A stretch of DNA of 15,166 nucleotides from Desulfobacterales bacterium (GCA_029940345.1 JAOZRC010000049.1:1-15166); one strand, 5' to 3'. Positions 1 through 7,896 are shown, numbered from the stretch's first letter. Notes: generated by a model not told the origin, from the sequence alone. A program made the numbers and translations.

Positions 1-29
1 ATAAGCAAGAGCAACAATCAGTAAAAATG

Positions 30-52
30 CTGATTATAACGGTTTTGGGGGA
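30..52 (+). repeat. Single arm of the TGATTATAACGG inverted-repeat family
   Basis: This stretch (CTGATTATAACGG, one variable base, TTTGGGGG) matches the left arm of the paired inverted repeat at 9370-9393 with one substitution. No second arm is visible nearby, so it is either a solo arm or the edge of an element that continues outside the window. It lies about 95 bases beyond the stop codon of the beta subunit gene. The rest of the 1-147 gap holds only a short hairpin (about 96-113, 6-bp stem ATTGCC/GGCAAT) with no T-run, and the repeat arm at 121-137. Confidence 0.6.
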
Positions 53-120
53 GACTGCGATATACACCCAAAGATGATAAAAACTGGTTATGCACATTGC
101 CAGTCGGGGCAATCGGATGA

Positions 121-137
121 TTTTCTGAACGTCTATA
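121..137 (-). repeat. Single arm of the TATAGACGTTCAG repeat family
   Basis: Read on the minus strand this is TATAGACGTTCAGAAAA. Its first 14 bases equal the arm of the complete inverted-repeat element at 14204-14308 and nearly equal the solo arm at 15047-15063. It starts about 10 bases after the stop codon of the acyl-CoA synthetase beta gene. It is probably a remnant of a small palindromic element; no gene product is involved. Confidence 0.6.
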
Positions 138-147
138 TTTTTTGGGG

Positions 148-816
148 TTATTCCAATACAATCAAAGCGTCTACCGCAACCAGCTGAATTCCGGATATAA
201 TCAAAGGATTGATGTCGATCTCCTTTATCTTCTTATTTTCCAAACCGATTCGCCCCACGGCAATCAAAATATCGGATAGTGCATTCATATCCGCGGCCGC
301 CATGCCCCGAACGGCATCCAATATTTTACATCCTTTGATTTCCCGCATCATCTCCATAGCATCGCGCTTCTCTAAAGGGGCGACCCTGAAAACGACATCT
401 TCGAGGATTTCTGTAAATATTCCCCCCAGCCCGAACATCACACACGGGCCGAACTGGGGATCACGGGTCAAGCCTGTGACCAGCTCCCTTTTGCCCCAGA
501 CCATTTCCTGAACCAGGACCGAATTTGCGCTTCCGTTCATTCCGTCCATGATTTTATCAAACGCGGCAAAGGCTTCATCATTGTTCCTGATATCGACACA
601 GATCAGGCCTTTTTCAGTCTTGTGAGCGATATCCGGCGAACACCCTTTCAGAACAAGCGGATAGCCGATCTTTTTGATGGCTTCCCCAAGGTTTTCCCTA
701 TTTTCAACCCGTGTTTCCCTGGTCACCGGAATGCCATAGTGCGCCAGCACCTGTTTTGATTCGTATTCGGAAAGGGCGGTTTGCCCCTTTTGAATCGCCT
801 GGTCGATAATTTTCAT
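148..816 (-). CDS. ADP-forming acyl-CoA synthetase beta subunit (ATP-grasp)
   Basis: This is the nucleotide-binding subunit of an NDP-forming acetyl/acyl-CoA synthetase (acyl-CoA + ADP + Pi to or from acid + ATP + CoA), acting in the cytoplasm. The 222 residues are one ATP-grasp module (ATP-grasp_5 type). It has an N-terminal helix around SEYESKQVLAHYGIPVT (16-32), the PLVLKGCSPDIAHKTEKG segment (53-70) with the conserved His65, a VQEMVWGKRELVTGL segment (about 102-116), a glycine-rich FGLGGIFTEILEDVVFRVAPL segment and a C-terminal EIDINPLI motif. Length is normal for a free-standing beta subunit. The ATG is preceded by AAGGAGA at good spacing. It follows the second alpha-type gene by 15 bases and is the last gene of a three-gene operon. 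Substrate cannot be read from sequence: acetate, branched-chain or aryl acids are all used in this family. Confidence 0.9.
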   Translation of the reverse strand: MKIIDQAIQKGQTALSEYESKQVLAHYGIPVTRETRVENRENLGEAIKKIGYPLVLKGCSPDIAHKTEKGLICVDIRNNDEAFAAFDKIMDGMNGSANSVLVQEMVWGKRELVTGLTRDPQFGPCVMFGLGGIFTEILEDVVFRVAPLEKRDAMEMMREIKGCKILDAVRGMAAADMNALSDILIAVGRIGLENKKIKEIDINPLIISGIQLVAVDALIVLE

Positions 817-831
817 TTATTTCTCCTTACC

Positions 832-2322
832 TTATAAACCGCTATACTGATGTAACGTGGAAAGCTGTTCCGCGTCGTTTTGCACAAGCCAGGTAAGCGG
901 AACGGCTTTCCGCTTTACATTTTGTCGCGCTTTAAATTGTATACCCCGATATTTTACAAGATTCGCTAAAACGAGGGCAGCCCGTTCCGGTGTGGGATAA
1001 TTGACGAGAACACCGGCGCTTTCAAGCAGATGAATTTGCTTGTCCCATATCTCGGGCGGCGCGGCAATACAACTGATGATCGGTTTGCCGGGTTTGAATT
1101 TTATAAACTGATCATACAGCCCCCCAAGCAAGTCCGCATTGGCCGAAGCAAACATGATTAGAAGGAGAACGGCGTCAACATGGCAGTCATTCATAACGGC
1201 CTCAACAATACCGCTTTGCACTTTGGCGTCATACCAGGCCGGCCCCATATCCACCGGGTTGGTTCTTAAAGCCAGCGGCGGAAGATAGGCGTTGATGCGC
1301 TCCTGGGTGTCTTTATTAAAATTGACGATATTGAGACCGCAGGCGTCACAAACATCACAAGCCGCAATGCCCGGCCCGGCCTGACCGGATAAAATGGCAA
1401 CACCGGGCCCTTGCGGGATCGGTGATACCGCCAGCGCTTTGGCCGTATCTAAAAGCGTTTCCGCGCTGTCTGTTGTTAAAATACCGGCCTGTCTGAAAGC
1501 GCCTTGATAAATAGCGTGCTTGCCGGCCATGGAACCGGTGTGGGACTGGGAGGCCAGATCACTTTTTTGCGAGCTTCCGGTTTTGTAAATAATTACCGGT
1601 TTTTTATTTCCATGCCGTTTAAGCGCTTCCACAAAGCGTATTGGCTGATCGATTCCTTCCATGTAAAGCATGATAACATCGGTTTCATCATCATTCATCA
1701 AAAAATTGATCATCTCAGCAAAATCCATATTCAGGCGATTGCCCAATCCGATAATTTTGCTGAATCCGATTTGTGCGCGCATGGCCATAAATCCGAGCAG
1801 ATGCGCTAGCCCGCCGCTCTGGCTGACCAGTGCGATCCGTCCTTTGGGCAACATCGAAAATTCAGGCGTGAATGAAGCGTTCAGGTTGGCATGTAAATTC
1901 ACCATACCGAATGTATTGGGACCGATCACCGGGATTTCGGCGCGGTTAATCATGCCGGCGATATCTGAATGAAGGCTCGTTCCGGCCGGATCATCAATCT
2001 CCTTAAAACCGGCGGTGATCAGCACAATGCCCTTAACATTTTTTTCAATACACGCGCTGAATACCTCCGCAACCCGTTTGGCGGGCACGACCACAATGGC
2101 CAGATCGATGTGACCTTTAAAAGCGGTTAAAGAAGGGAATGCTTCGCATCCCATGATCTGATCAGCATTCAGGTTCACAGGAATAAGCGTTCCTTCAAAG
2201 CCTCCCAGGGTCAAGCTTTTCATCACATGAAATCCCAATTTGGCGGGATTGTCCGACGCACCGACAACCGCTACGCTTTGGGGAGTGAACATGGGCTGCA
2301 TGTCAGTCTGATTGATTTTCAC
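832..2322 (-). CDS. ADP-forming acyl-CoA synthetase alpha-type subunit, second copy, with repeat-encoded C-terminal tail
   Basis: This alpha-type subunit carries a CoA-binding Rossmann domain (about residues 10-135, starting FTPQSVAVVGASDNPAKLG, with IGPNTFGMVN at 133-142). Succinyl-CoA-synthetase-like ligase domains follow (SQSGG at 168-172). The SHTGSMAG motif at 260-267 holds the presumed phospho-accepting His261. GTG is taken as the start; AAGGAA lies upstream and the previous gene ends 6 bases before it. The gene continues in the operon to the beta subunit 15 bases on. The protein is 496 residues against 463 for its upstream paralogue. The excess is mostly a 29-residue C-terminal tail (about 468-496, beginning NVKRKAVPLTWL) encoded by a palindromic repeat, see 852-918. 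The catalytic His is present, so activity is plausible. Confidence 0.88.
   Translation of the reverse strand: MKINQTDMQPMFTPQSVAVVGASDNPAKLGFHVMKSLTLGGFEGTLIPVNLNADQIMGCEAFPSLTAFKGHIDLAIVVVPAKRVAEVFSACIEKNVKGIVLITAGFKEIDDPAGTSLHSDIAGMINRAEIPVIGPNTFGMVNLHANLNASFTPEFSMLPKGRIALVSQSGGLAHLLGFMAMRAQIGFSKIIGLGNRLNMDFAEMINFLMNDDETDVIMLYMEGIDQPIRFVEALKRHGNKKPVIIYKTGSSQKSDLASQSHTGSMAGKHAIYQGAFRQAGILTTDSAETLLDTAKALAVSPIPQGPGVAILSGQAGPGIAACDVCDACGLNIVNFNKDTQERINAYLPPLALRTNPVDMGPAWYDAKVQSGIVEAVMNDCHVDAVLLLIMFASANADLLGGLYDQFIKFKPGKPIISCIAAPPEIWDKQIHLLESAGVLVNYPTPERAALVLANLVKYRGIQFKARQNVKRKAVPLTWLVQNDAEQLSTLHQYSGL
852..918. repeat. Palindromic repeat embedded in the 3' end of a coding sequence
   Basis: The two arms of this 67-base core are almost identical to those of the intergenic element at 4045-4118, read in the opposite orientation. 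The first 28 bases (852-879) match at 27 positions and the last 24 (895-918) match fully; only the spacer differs (15 versus 22 bases). Each arm is itself a hairpin: GCGGAA/TTCCGC-type stems of 7-8 bp with 5-base loops. Flanking bases on both sides still show partial similarity to the outer arms of the intergenic copy, which suggests a diverged full element. On the minus strand it is translated in frame as about residues 469-490 of the alpha-type subunit. Confidence 0.85.
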
Positions 2323-2328
2323 AGTGTT

Positions 2329-3720
2329 TCATTCCTTTATTTTTCTTTCCTGTCCAAGCTCGTAATCACGCAGTATTTTCAAGGCAAGCACGCTCTCTTC
2401 GGGCGTGTTGAACACCGGGTAGGTATTTTCCGCTTTTAACTGCTCAATATATTTTCGTTCGGCAAAAAAACTGAGTGCAATGGGTTTTTCGGCGGTGATG
2501 CTGATCTGTTTGATAAAATCCAGCAATATTCCGGGTTGGTTGATCTCCTGACCGAGCATACGCGCTATTTCCGGCCCGTACATGAAACATAAGGCCATCC
2601 CATCAATATCGTCTAAGGCCAGACACTGTTCCACGGCAAATTTTAGCGCTTCAAGCGTATGAATATCGCCGAAATCCATGGGATTTGACATCTTGATCAC
2701 GCCGCCGCGTCGATGACTTTCAATTTCGGCAAGCAGCTTATGCGGCAGTTCGGGGCATACGAACCCCTGTTTTTCACAGGCATCACCTAAAATCACGGAA
2801 AAACCGCCGGACAGCGACAGCGCCACCAGGCGGTTGCCTTTTAACGGCGGCAGACCTAGCGCCTTGGCGCAAACCGTCATCTCGTGAATACTTCTGACCC
2901 GGACGATGCCCGCCTGGGTTAACGCGGCATCGACCACCTGATCGTTATTGGCCAGCGCCGCGGTGTGGGATTGGGCAACTCTGGAAGCAGTGCGGCTCAC
3001 ATTGGATTTGAAAATCACAATCGGTTTTTTCGATTTATGGGCCATGGCGATCAGCTCCCGGCCATGATCGATGCTTTCCAGGTAGAGATGAATCTGTTGG
3101 GTGCGGTCATCTTCCATGAGATAGTTGATAAAATCGATTTCATTCAAATTCAGCTTGTTGCCCATGCTGATGACTTTGGAAAAACCGATATGCTCTTCCG
3201 AAAAGTAGTAGGCGCACTGGGATGCCACCCCGCCGCTCTGGGCGATGACGCTCACCGGCCCCTTTTTAAAACTTTTTGTCTGGAAAGGCGCAAACGGCGT
3301 GCAAAGACCGGATTCCGTACATATCACGCCAATACAGTTCGGGCCGATAAACCGAATTCCCCAGCGTCTGGCCATATCAACAATAGCCGCCTCGGCCTGA
3401 TTCCCTTTTTCTTTAAACTCGCGAAAGCCTCCCGTGGAAATAATGACGTGACGAATCCCTTTGCGCCCGCAGATATCAAGGGTTTGCGCGACCCTGTCGG
3501 CGGGGACGAGAATCACGGCCAGGTCGATGTCTTGGGGCAATGCCTCCGGGTCCGTAATGATCGCTTTGCCAAAAACCTCACCCGGATTTTTCCCCACGGG
3601 AAAAATAGCACCTTCAAATCCCATTGCAAGGCAGTTATGAATAATATTTTTTGCCAGATTCTTCGGGCCTGCGCCGGCTCCGAAAACAGCCATACTTAAC
3701 GGATAAAAAAAACGTCTCAT
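2329..3720 (-). CDS. ADP-forming acyl-CoA synthetase alpha-type subunit, first copy
   Basis: This is the first gene of the operon, encoding a 463-residue alpha-type subunit with a CoA-binding domain (FFYPLSMAVFGAGAGPKNLAK at the N-terminus, IGPNCIGVIC at 125-134) and ligase domains (QSGG at 161-164). It has a SHTAALAN motif at 251-258 in which the catalytic His (His252) is kept but the usual Gly two residues after it is Ala. It is clearly paralogous to the next gene (shared RFIGPN/PVIGPN, IGFSKV and NEIDFINYLMEDD-like segments). The start is well placed against family N-termini, although the ribosome-binding site (AAGAGG about 18 bases upstream) is poor. Spacing to the next gene is 6 bases. 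Whether the two alpha-type chains share one beta chain or have different substrates is not visible. Confidence 0.88.
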   Translation of the reverse strand: MRRFFYPLSMAVFGAGAGPKNLAKNIIHNCLAMGFEGAIFPVGKNPGEVFGKAIITDPEALPQDIDLAVILVPADRVAQTLDICGRKGIRHVIISTGGFREFKEKGNQAEAAIVDMARRWGIRFIGPNCIGVICTESGLCTPFAPFQTKSFKKGPVSVIAQSGGVASQCAYYFSEEHIGFSKVISMGNKLNLNEIDFINYLMEDDRTQQIHLYLESIDHGRELIAMAHKSKKPIVIFKSNVSRTASRVAQSHTAALANNDQVVDAALTQAGIVRVRSIHEMTVCAKALGLPPLKGNRLVALSLSGGFSVILGDACEKQGFVCPELPHKLLAEIESHRRGGVIKMSNPMDFGDIHTLEALKFAVEQCLALDDIDGMALCFMYGPEIARMLGQEINQPGILLDFIKQISITAEKPIALSFFAERKYIEQLKAENTYPVFNTPEESVLALKILRDYELGQERKIKE

Positions 3721-4022
3721 TATTGTTTCTGTTTTTTTCCTCTTATGAAGCCTGCTTGTGCAGACCCGCTTTTATTGTTTTACGATTTTGCTGTGCCCTT
3801 ATTCAGTTTATTCATTATTACGCTTCACCAAGCGCCTCTAAAACTGATCCAACTATGAATGCTTGCACGCACTCTGTCAAGATCAATCCCAATAATGACG
3901 CAGAACACAGAAAATTTGTTCCACAATTATATGATTATAGCTGATAATATGGCCAATCTTGTAGCTCAATAGGTAACCATTGAATTTTCCTACTAATTTT
4001 GCTATAATATGCAAACTTAGGG

Positions 4023-4143
4023 TACCAGCACAAGACGGGACACAGTAAAGCGGAAAGCCGTTCCGCTTCTTCAACCTCAATGCAGCTGTGAACGACGCGG
4101 AACAGCTTTCCGCGTTACAGAAGTGTCCCGCCTTATGTTGGTA
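4023..4143. repeat. MITE-like palindromic element between divergent operons
   Basis: Terminal inverted repeats of 21 bases (4023-4043 and 4123-4143) match at 18 positions and share the inner CGGGACAC/GTGTCCCG. Inside are two hairpins: AAGCGGAA-AGCCG-TTCCGCTT (about 4049-4069) and CGCGGAA-CAGCT-TTCCGCG (about 4096-4114). These are inverted relative to each other, so the whole element could also fold as one long cruciform. It encodes no transposase. A close copy of its core lies in the coding region at 852-918. The remainder of the 3721-4327 gap holds only the promoter for the downstream synthase; nothing else was recognised. Confidence 0.8.
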
Positions 4144-4224
4144 GCCGAAAAAGCGCTTTGGATCTCATGCCATTCTACGATAGCAACAATAATCCATCTT
4201 TTTTCCAATCATTGCAATACCAAA

Positions 4225-4253
4225 TTGACACATCCCACCCTTTTGTATATTGT
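4225..4253 (+). promoter_or_regulatory. Predicted sigma-70 promoter for the FabH-like gene
   Basis: A perfect TTGACA (4225-4230) is followed after 17 bases by TATTGT (4248-4253), which keeps the key T, A and final T of a -10 box. It would give a leader of about 65 bases ahead of the ATG at 4328. This is a prediction from motif and spacing only. Confidence 0.4.
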
Positions 4254-4327
4254 TTTATTTTGATTATCACTTTAAACTTGTATCTATCAGGAATCGTAAT
4301 AATTTTTAAGGAGAAATAAATATAACA

Positions 4328-5341
4328 ATGGAATACGCAGCCAGGATTACGGGAATCGGCTCGGCTTTTCCCAAAAACCGTGTGACAAACGATCAACTCT
4401 CCCAAAAGATGGAAGCACTGGGCGCTAAAACTGATGATCAATGGATTCGGGAGCGCACCGGAATCAGGGAGCGTCGATTTTCGGATAAAAACGCGCCCCA
4501 AGAACATAATTCTTCGCTGGCCTATAAAGCGGCTGATAAGGCGTTGGAGATGGCAGGTAAAACGCCCGATGACGTAGATCAAATTATCTGCGCGACATGC
4601 ACTCCCGACACCCTGATTCCCTCGACCGCGTGTTGGATCCAGCATAAAATGAACGCTCGCAGGGCTTGGGCCGTGGATATCAACGCAGCCTGCTCCGGAT
4701 TTATATACGGCCTTTCAATGGGGGAACAGTATATAAAAACCGGCAAGGTCAAACTGACTCTCGTTGTAGGATCGGAGGTGTTGAGCCCTTTTATCAACTT
4801 TACCGACAGAAATATCAGCATACTTTTCGGAGATGGCGCCGGGGCGGCAGTTGTGGAAAGAACTGCTCCCGACGCCTCAAGACGCATCCTTTCCAGCCAC
4901 ATGCTTTCCGATGGGAGTCTTTGGGAACTTTTTTACATCCCAGCCGGTGGATCAAAGCTGGAAGTCACCCCGGAACGGTACCATCAAAACCTGAATAAAA
5001 TGACAATGAGCGGCAAGGAAATTTTCAAGGTTGCGGTCAGGACCCTCACCAGCTTTGCAAAAACAGCGCTGGATGAAAACGGGATGACCATTTCGGACCT
5101 GGATTGGTTTATCCCCCACCAAGCCAATTTACGGATCATTGAAGCGGTCGCCGCGCGCCTCAAATTACCCATGGAAAAAATCATTATTAACGTGGATCGA
5201 TATGGCAATACATCCGCAGCAACGGTGCCCACGGCTCTGGATGAAGGTGTGCGAGACGGAAGAGTTAAAAAAGGCGATCTGGTCCTGTTAGACGCCTTCG
5301 GCGCAGGACTCACATACGGTTCTATACTTCTTCGTTGGTAA
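4328..5341 (+). CDS. fabH: 3-oxoacyl-ACP synthase III (FabH-type ketoacyl synthase)
   Basis: This KAS III condensing enzyme starts fatty-acid synthesis by condensing an acyl-CoA with malonyl-ACP in the cytoplasm. At 337 residues it has the family length. The catalytic triad is complete: Cys122 in NAACSGF, His264 in IPHQANLRI and Asn294 in RYGNTSAAT. The N-terminal WIRERTGIRERR and the C-terminal LLDAFGAGLTYGSILLRW are typical. AAGGAG lies about 14 bases before the ATG, slightly long spacing. It stands alone, not in a fab cluster, and is transcribed divergently from the acyl-CoA synthetase operon, so it may be a second paralogue with a non-acetyl primer; that is inference. Within the thiolase superfamily a specialised KAS III-like role cannot be excluded. 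Confidence 0.88.
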   Translation: MEYAARITGIGSAFPKNRVTNDQLSQKMEALGAKTDDQWIRERTGIRERRFSDKNAPQEHNSSLAYKAADKALEMAGKTPDDVDQIICATCTPDTLIPSTACWIQHKMNARRAWAVDINAACSGFIYGLSMGEQYIKTGKVKLTLVVGSEVLSPFINFTDRNISILFGDGAGAAVVERTAPDASRRILSSHMLSDGSLWELFYIPAGGSKLEVTPERYHQNLNKMTMSGKEIFKVAVRTLTSFAKTALDENGMTISDLDWFIPHQANLRIIEAVAARLKLPMEKIIINVDRYGNTSAATVPTALDEGVRDGRVKKGDLVLLDAFGAGLTYGSILLRW

Positions 5342-5354
5342 CGGGCCTTTCTGA

Positions 5355-5428
5355 ATTTGTAGGTCGGATTAGCGCAGCGTAACCCGACAAAAACCGATTT
5401 TAACGTCGGGTTACGCTACTGGCCAAAA
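5355..5428. repeat. Hairpin-forming intergenic repeat behind the FabH-like gene
   Basis: A 13-bp perfect stem (AGCGTAACCCGAC at 5376-5388, complement at 5405-5417) encloses a 16-base loop. It is preceded by GTAGGTCGGATTAGCGC, giving the look of a dispersed GTAGGTCGGATTACGC-type repeat. It begins about 15 bases after the stop codon at 5341 and could slow or stop transcription, but no T-run follows the stem, so it is not a standard intrinsic terminator. Confidence 0.6.
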
Positions 5429-5510
5429 TGCTTATTCCGAGCATATCCGCTCAAGGGGGGAGTGAACGATTACGTTCAGGCCTTTTATTCAGAGGTCGGC
5501 TACCAACAGT

Positions 5511-5799
5511 TCAGTGATGATCAGAAAAATCAGCATCCGTGCGGAAACCGTCGGCGTTAGTGGAATAAGTTACATCAAAATCATAATGCTGATGCCGGCC
5601 GCGCCAGTTTCCATCCCAACGTTTTGTCATAAACGATAAGGCCCTGTTCAAGCTGATCACTGCGGGCAATATGACGGCGCTTATATCTTAAAAATAACTC
5701 CGCTGACACGGATGCGATCAAAAGACATGCACAGAAAATCAGAACTACGAACAGAGCCTTTTTTTTCTTTGAAAACGATGTCGCAATGGGGGTTTTCAT
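5511..5799 (-). pseudogene. Frameshifted, truncated N-terminus of an SGNH/GDSL-type protein
   Basis: The first frame gives 72 residues: a lysine-rich N-terminus, one hydrophobic segment (about 14-34, ALFVVLIFCACLLIASVSA) and then RYKRRHIARSD...GLIVYDKTLGWKLARP before a stop. Just past GWKL the next frame continues as WRGRHQHYDFDVTYSTNADGFR (encoded about 5600-5535), the kind of sequence that follows GW(R/K)L in membrane-anchored SGNH hydrolase-like proteins. It then ends at the TGA at 5511-5513. No catalytic GDS block follows, so the gene is both frameshifted near 5600 and truncated. It lies 40 bases behind the MFS/PlsC gene on the same strand, without a clear ribosome-binding site. The family call is from remembered N-terminal patterns. 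Confidence 0.6.
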
Positions 5800-5839
5800 A
5801 AGATTCAGTTTGTCAGAACACTTTTATTACCCAACTTTT

Positions 5840-7777
5840 TCATTTCACCATGTTCAGATTTTTCCCCTGCTTTAATTCCGACACCCTGTCTTGCAAAAAG
5901 GCGGCCGTAGCTTTTTCCGGCGTGACCCTTTCGCCAACCCGGTATTCGATCCGGGAAAAAAAGCGACGCGGCAATTTTTTCATCGCCGGTGCGTTTTTAT
6001 GACTGAAAAAGCTGCCCCACAGACCGCTTAAAGCGGTGGGGAACACGGGAACCGGGTTGCGCGCCAATATCTTCTCAATGCCGTGTCTGAAGGTGTCGAT
6101 CTTGCCATCCAGGGTGAGTTTGCCTTCGGGAAAGATACATATAATGTCGCCGTTATCCAGCGCTTTGGCGATCTCCTTAAAGGCATCAGCATAAATTTCA
6201 GGTTGTTTCTTTTTGGATGCGATGGGTATTGTCCTTGCGGTGCGGAAAATAAAATTTAAAACCGGAATTTTGAAGATAGCAGCGTCCTGGACAAACCGAA
6301 CCGGCTGCCGGCACAGGCTGGCGATAATCAGCGGATCGACATAGCTGACATGGTTGCAGACAACCACGGCCGGGCCTTCAAGCGGGAGCCGGTGCAGATT
6401 GAAGTGTCGAATTCGGTAAAAAAGATGGGTTAACAGCCAAACCAGGCATCGCATAGTAAATTCAGGCACCAAATAGTAAATATAAACAGCCACCGCCACA
6501 TTCATGGCAGCCAAAACGATAAAAAATTGGCTTATGGAAAGGTTCGCCATGCCGATCAGCACGGCGCCCGTTAAAGCCGCCACTGTCATAAACAGCGCAT
6601 TCAGAATATTATTGGCGGCGATCACCCGCGATCTCTCAGCCGGTTCACTGCGCATCTGAATCAACGCATAGAGCGGCACAATGAATAACCCGCCGAACAG
6701 ACCGACCATTAGGAAATCAACACTTATACGAATGCTGCCGGATGTCTGTAAGAACGCAATAACTCCCAGAAGTGCATCCGATGATGGCGCCTGATATGCC
6801 AAGGCCAGATCCAGCCCGAAAAGGCTCAACCCGATAGAACCGATGGGTACCAATCCATATTCCACTTTCCTTCCGGAGAGCCATTCGCAAAGTAGTGAAC
6901 CTGCGCCGATGCCCACAGAAAACATGGTGAGAAGCAGCGTAACCACACTTTCAGAGCCGTGCAGCACCTGTTTGGTGAAATTGGGAATCTGGGTTAAATA
7001 GGAGGCTCCCAGGAACCAGAACCAGGAAATCCCAAGAACTGATTGGAAAACGGAGTGCTCCTTACGAGCGAATCCGATCATTTTAAAGGTTTGGGTGAAT
7101 GGGTTCCAGTCAATCGACAGATCCGGCGATGCGGGTTCGGCAACGGGAATACCCCGGCTGCAAAGCCATCCGGCCACAGCGATGATAATCACGATGATGG
7201 CTGTATAAAAGGTTCCGCTAGAAAATTGGATCAGGATTCCAGCCGCCATGGTGCCAAGTAAAATAGCAACAAAGGTGCCCATCTCAACCAGGGCGTTTCC
7301 GCCGATAATTTCCGTTTCCGTCAAATGCTGCGGGATGATGCTGTATTTCACCGGGCCAAAAAATGTGGATTGGGTTCCCATGAAAAACAGAAGCATCATC
7401 AGAAAAAAAGCATTTTCAAAATAAAAAGCCAGCGCGCCACAGACCATAATCACGATTTCCATCAGCTTGATAATCCTTATAAGGCTGGATTTTTCAAACT
7501 TATCGGCAATCTGTCCGGCTGTGGCGGAAAACAGGAAAAACGGCAGGATAAACAGTCCGGCCGCCAGATTGATAAGGATATCCGACCGAATGGCTGACGC
7601 AGTTTGAAACGCCAGAAGAAGGATCAAGGCATTTTTATAAAGATTGTCGTTAAAAGCGCCTAAAAACTGTGTGTGAAAAAATGGTCCGAACCGTTTGGAG
7701 GCCAGCAACGCAAACTGGTTGTGTTTTTGGGGCGCGCTATCCTTTACGCATGCGCTTTGATCAGGTGTAGAAGGCAT
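5840..7777 (-). CDS. MFS (LplT-like) transporter fused to 1-acylglycerol phosphate-type acyltransferase (PlsC)
   Basis: This is an inner-membrane bifunctional protein of phospholipid turnover. With the ATG at 7777 it has 645 residues. Residues about 25-440 form a twelve-helix MFS unit of the lysophospholipid transporter type (FLGAFNDNLYKNALI near the start). The C-terminal part is a PlsC acyltransferase with NHVSYVD (about 475-481, the catalytic NHxxxxD) and FPEGKLT (about 549-555). The AMP-ligase (acyl-ACP synthetase) domain of the longer Aas-type fusions is absent and the ORF ends cleanly at KNLNMVK. The frame stays open upstream to 7900, but those 41 residues look unlike the family, so the start at MPSTPDQ is preferred; the ribosome-binding site is weak (GGAA). 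It follows the CDF exporter on the same strand. Activity is inferred from motifs. Confidence 0.85.
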   Translation of the reverse strand: MPSTPDQSACVKDSAPQKHNQFALLASKRFGPFFHTQFLGAFNDNLYKNALILLLAFQTASAIRSDILINLAAGLFILPFFLFSATAGQIADKFEKSSLIRIIKLMEIVIMVCGALAFYFENAFFLMMLLFFMGTQSTFFGPVKYSIIPQHLTETEIIGGNALVEMGTFVAILLGTMAAGILIQFSSGTFYTAIIVIIIAVAGWLCSRGIPVAEPASPDLSIDWNPFTQTFKMIGFARKEHSVFQSVLGISWFWFLGASYLTQIPNFTKQVLHGSESVVTLLLTMFSVGIGAGSLLCEWLSGRKVEYGLVPIGSIGLSLFGLDLALAYQAPSSDALLGVIAFLQTSGSIRISVDFLMVGLFGGLFIVPLYALIQMRSEPAERSRVIAANNILNALFMTVAALTGAVLIGMANLSISQFFIVLAAMNVAVAVYIYYLVPEFTMRCLVWLLTHLFYRIRHFNLHRLPLEGPAVVVCNHVSYVDPLIIASLCRQPVRFVQDAAIFKIPVLNFIFRTARTIPIASKKKQPEIYADAFKEIAKALDNGDIICIFPEGKLTLDGKIDTFRHGIEKILARNPVPVFPTALSGLWGSFFSHKNAPAMKKLPRRFFSRIEYRVGERVTPEKATAAFLQDRVSELKQGKNLNMVK

Positions 7778-7896
7778 GACAGTTTCATTCCGGTGTGGGG
7801 TTAAAATATGTGTTGTGAAATAACTTTTAACTTTACAATGCCGAATTATATACATAAGACGAGTAAAAAAACAAGGAAGAAACCAAGATGTCAGAT

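Noticed and set aside
2965..3699. Long plus-strand frame of 244 codons opposite the first alpha-type gene
   Set aside because: It is the antisense shadow of a well-supported gene; the residues show no family pattern and there is no good start signal.
3883..4080. Minus-strand frame of 65 codons in the intergenic gap
   Set aside because: Half of it lies in the palindromic element at 4023-4143, there is no ribosome-binding site, and the composition is not protein-like outside the repeat.
5463..5478. TGAACG-ATTA-CGTTCA palindrome as an operator
   Set aside because: It lies between a gene end and a pseudogene end with no promoter beside it, so no regulatory role can be supported.
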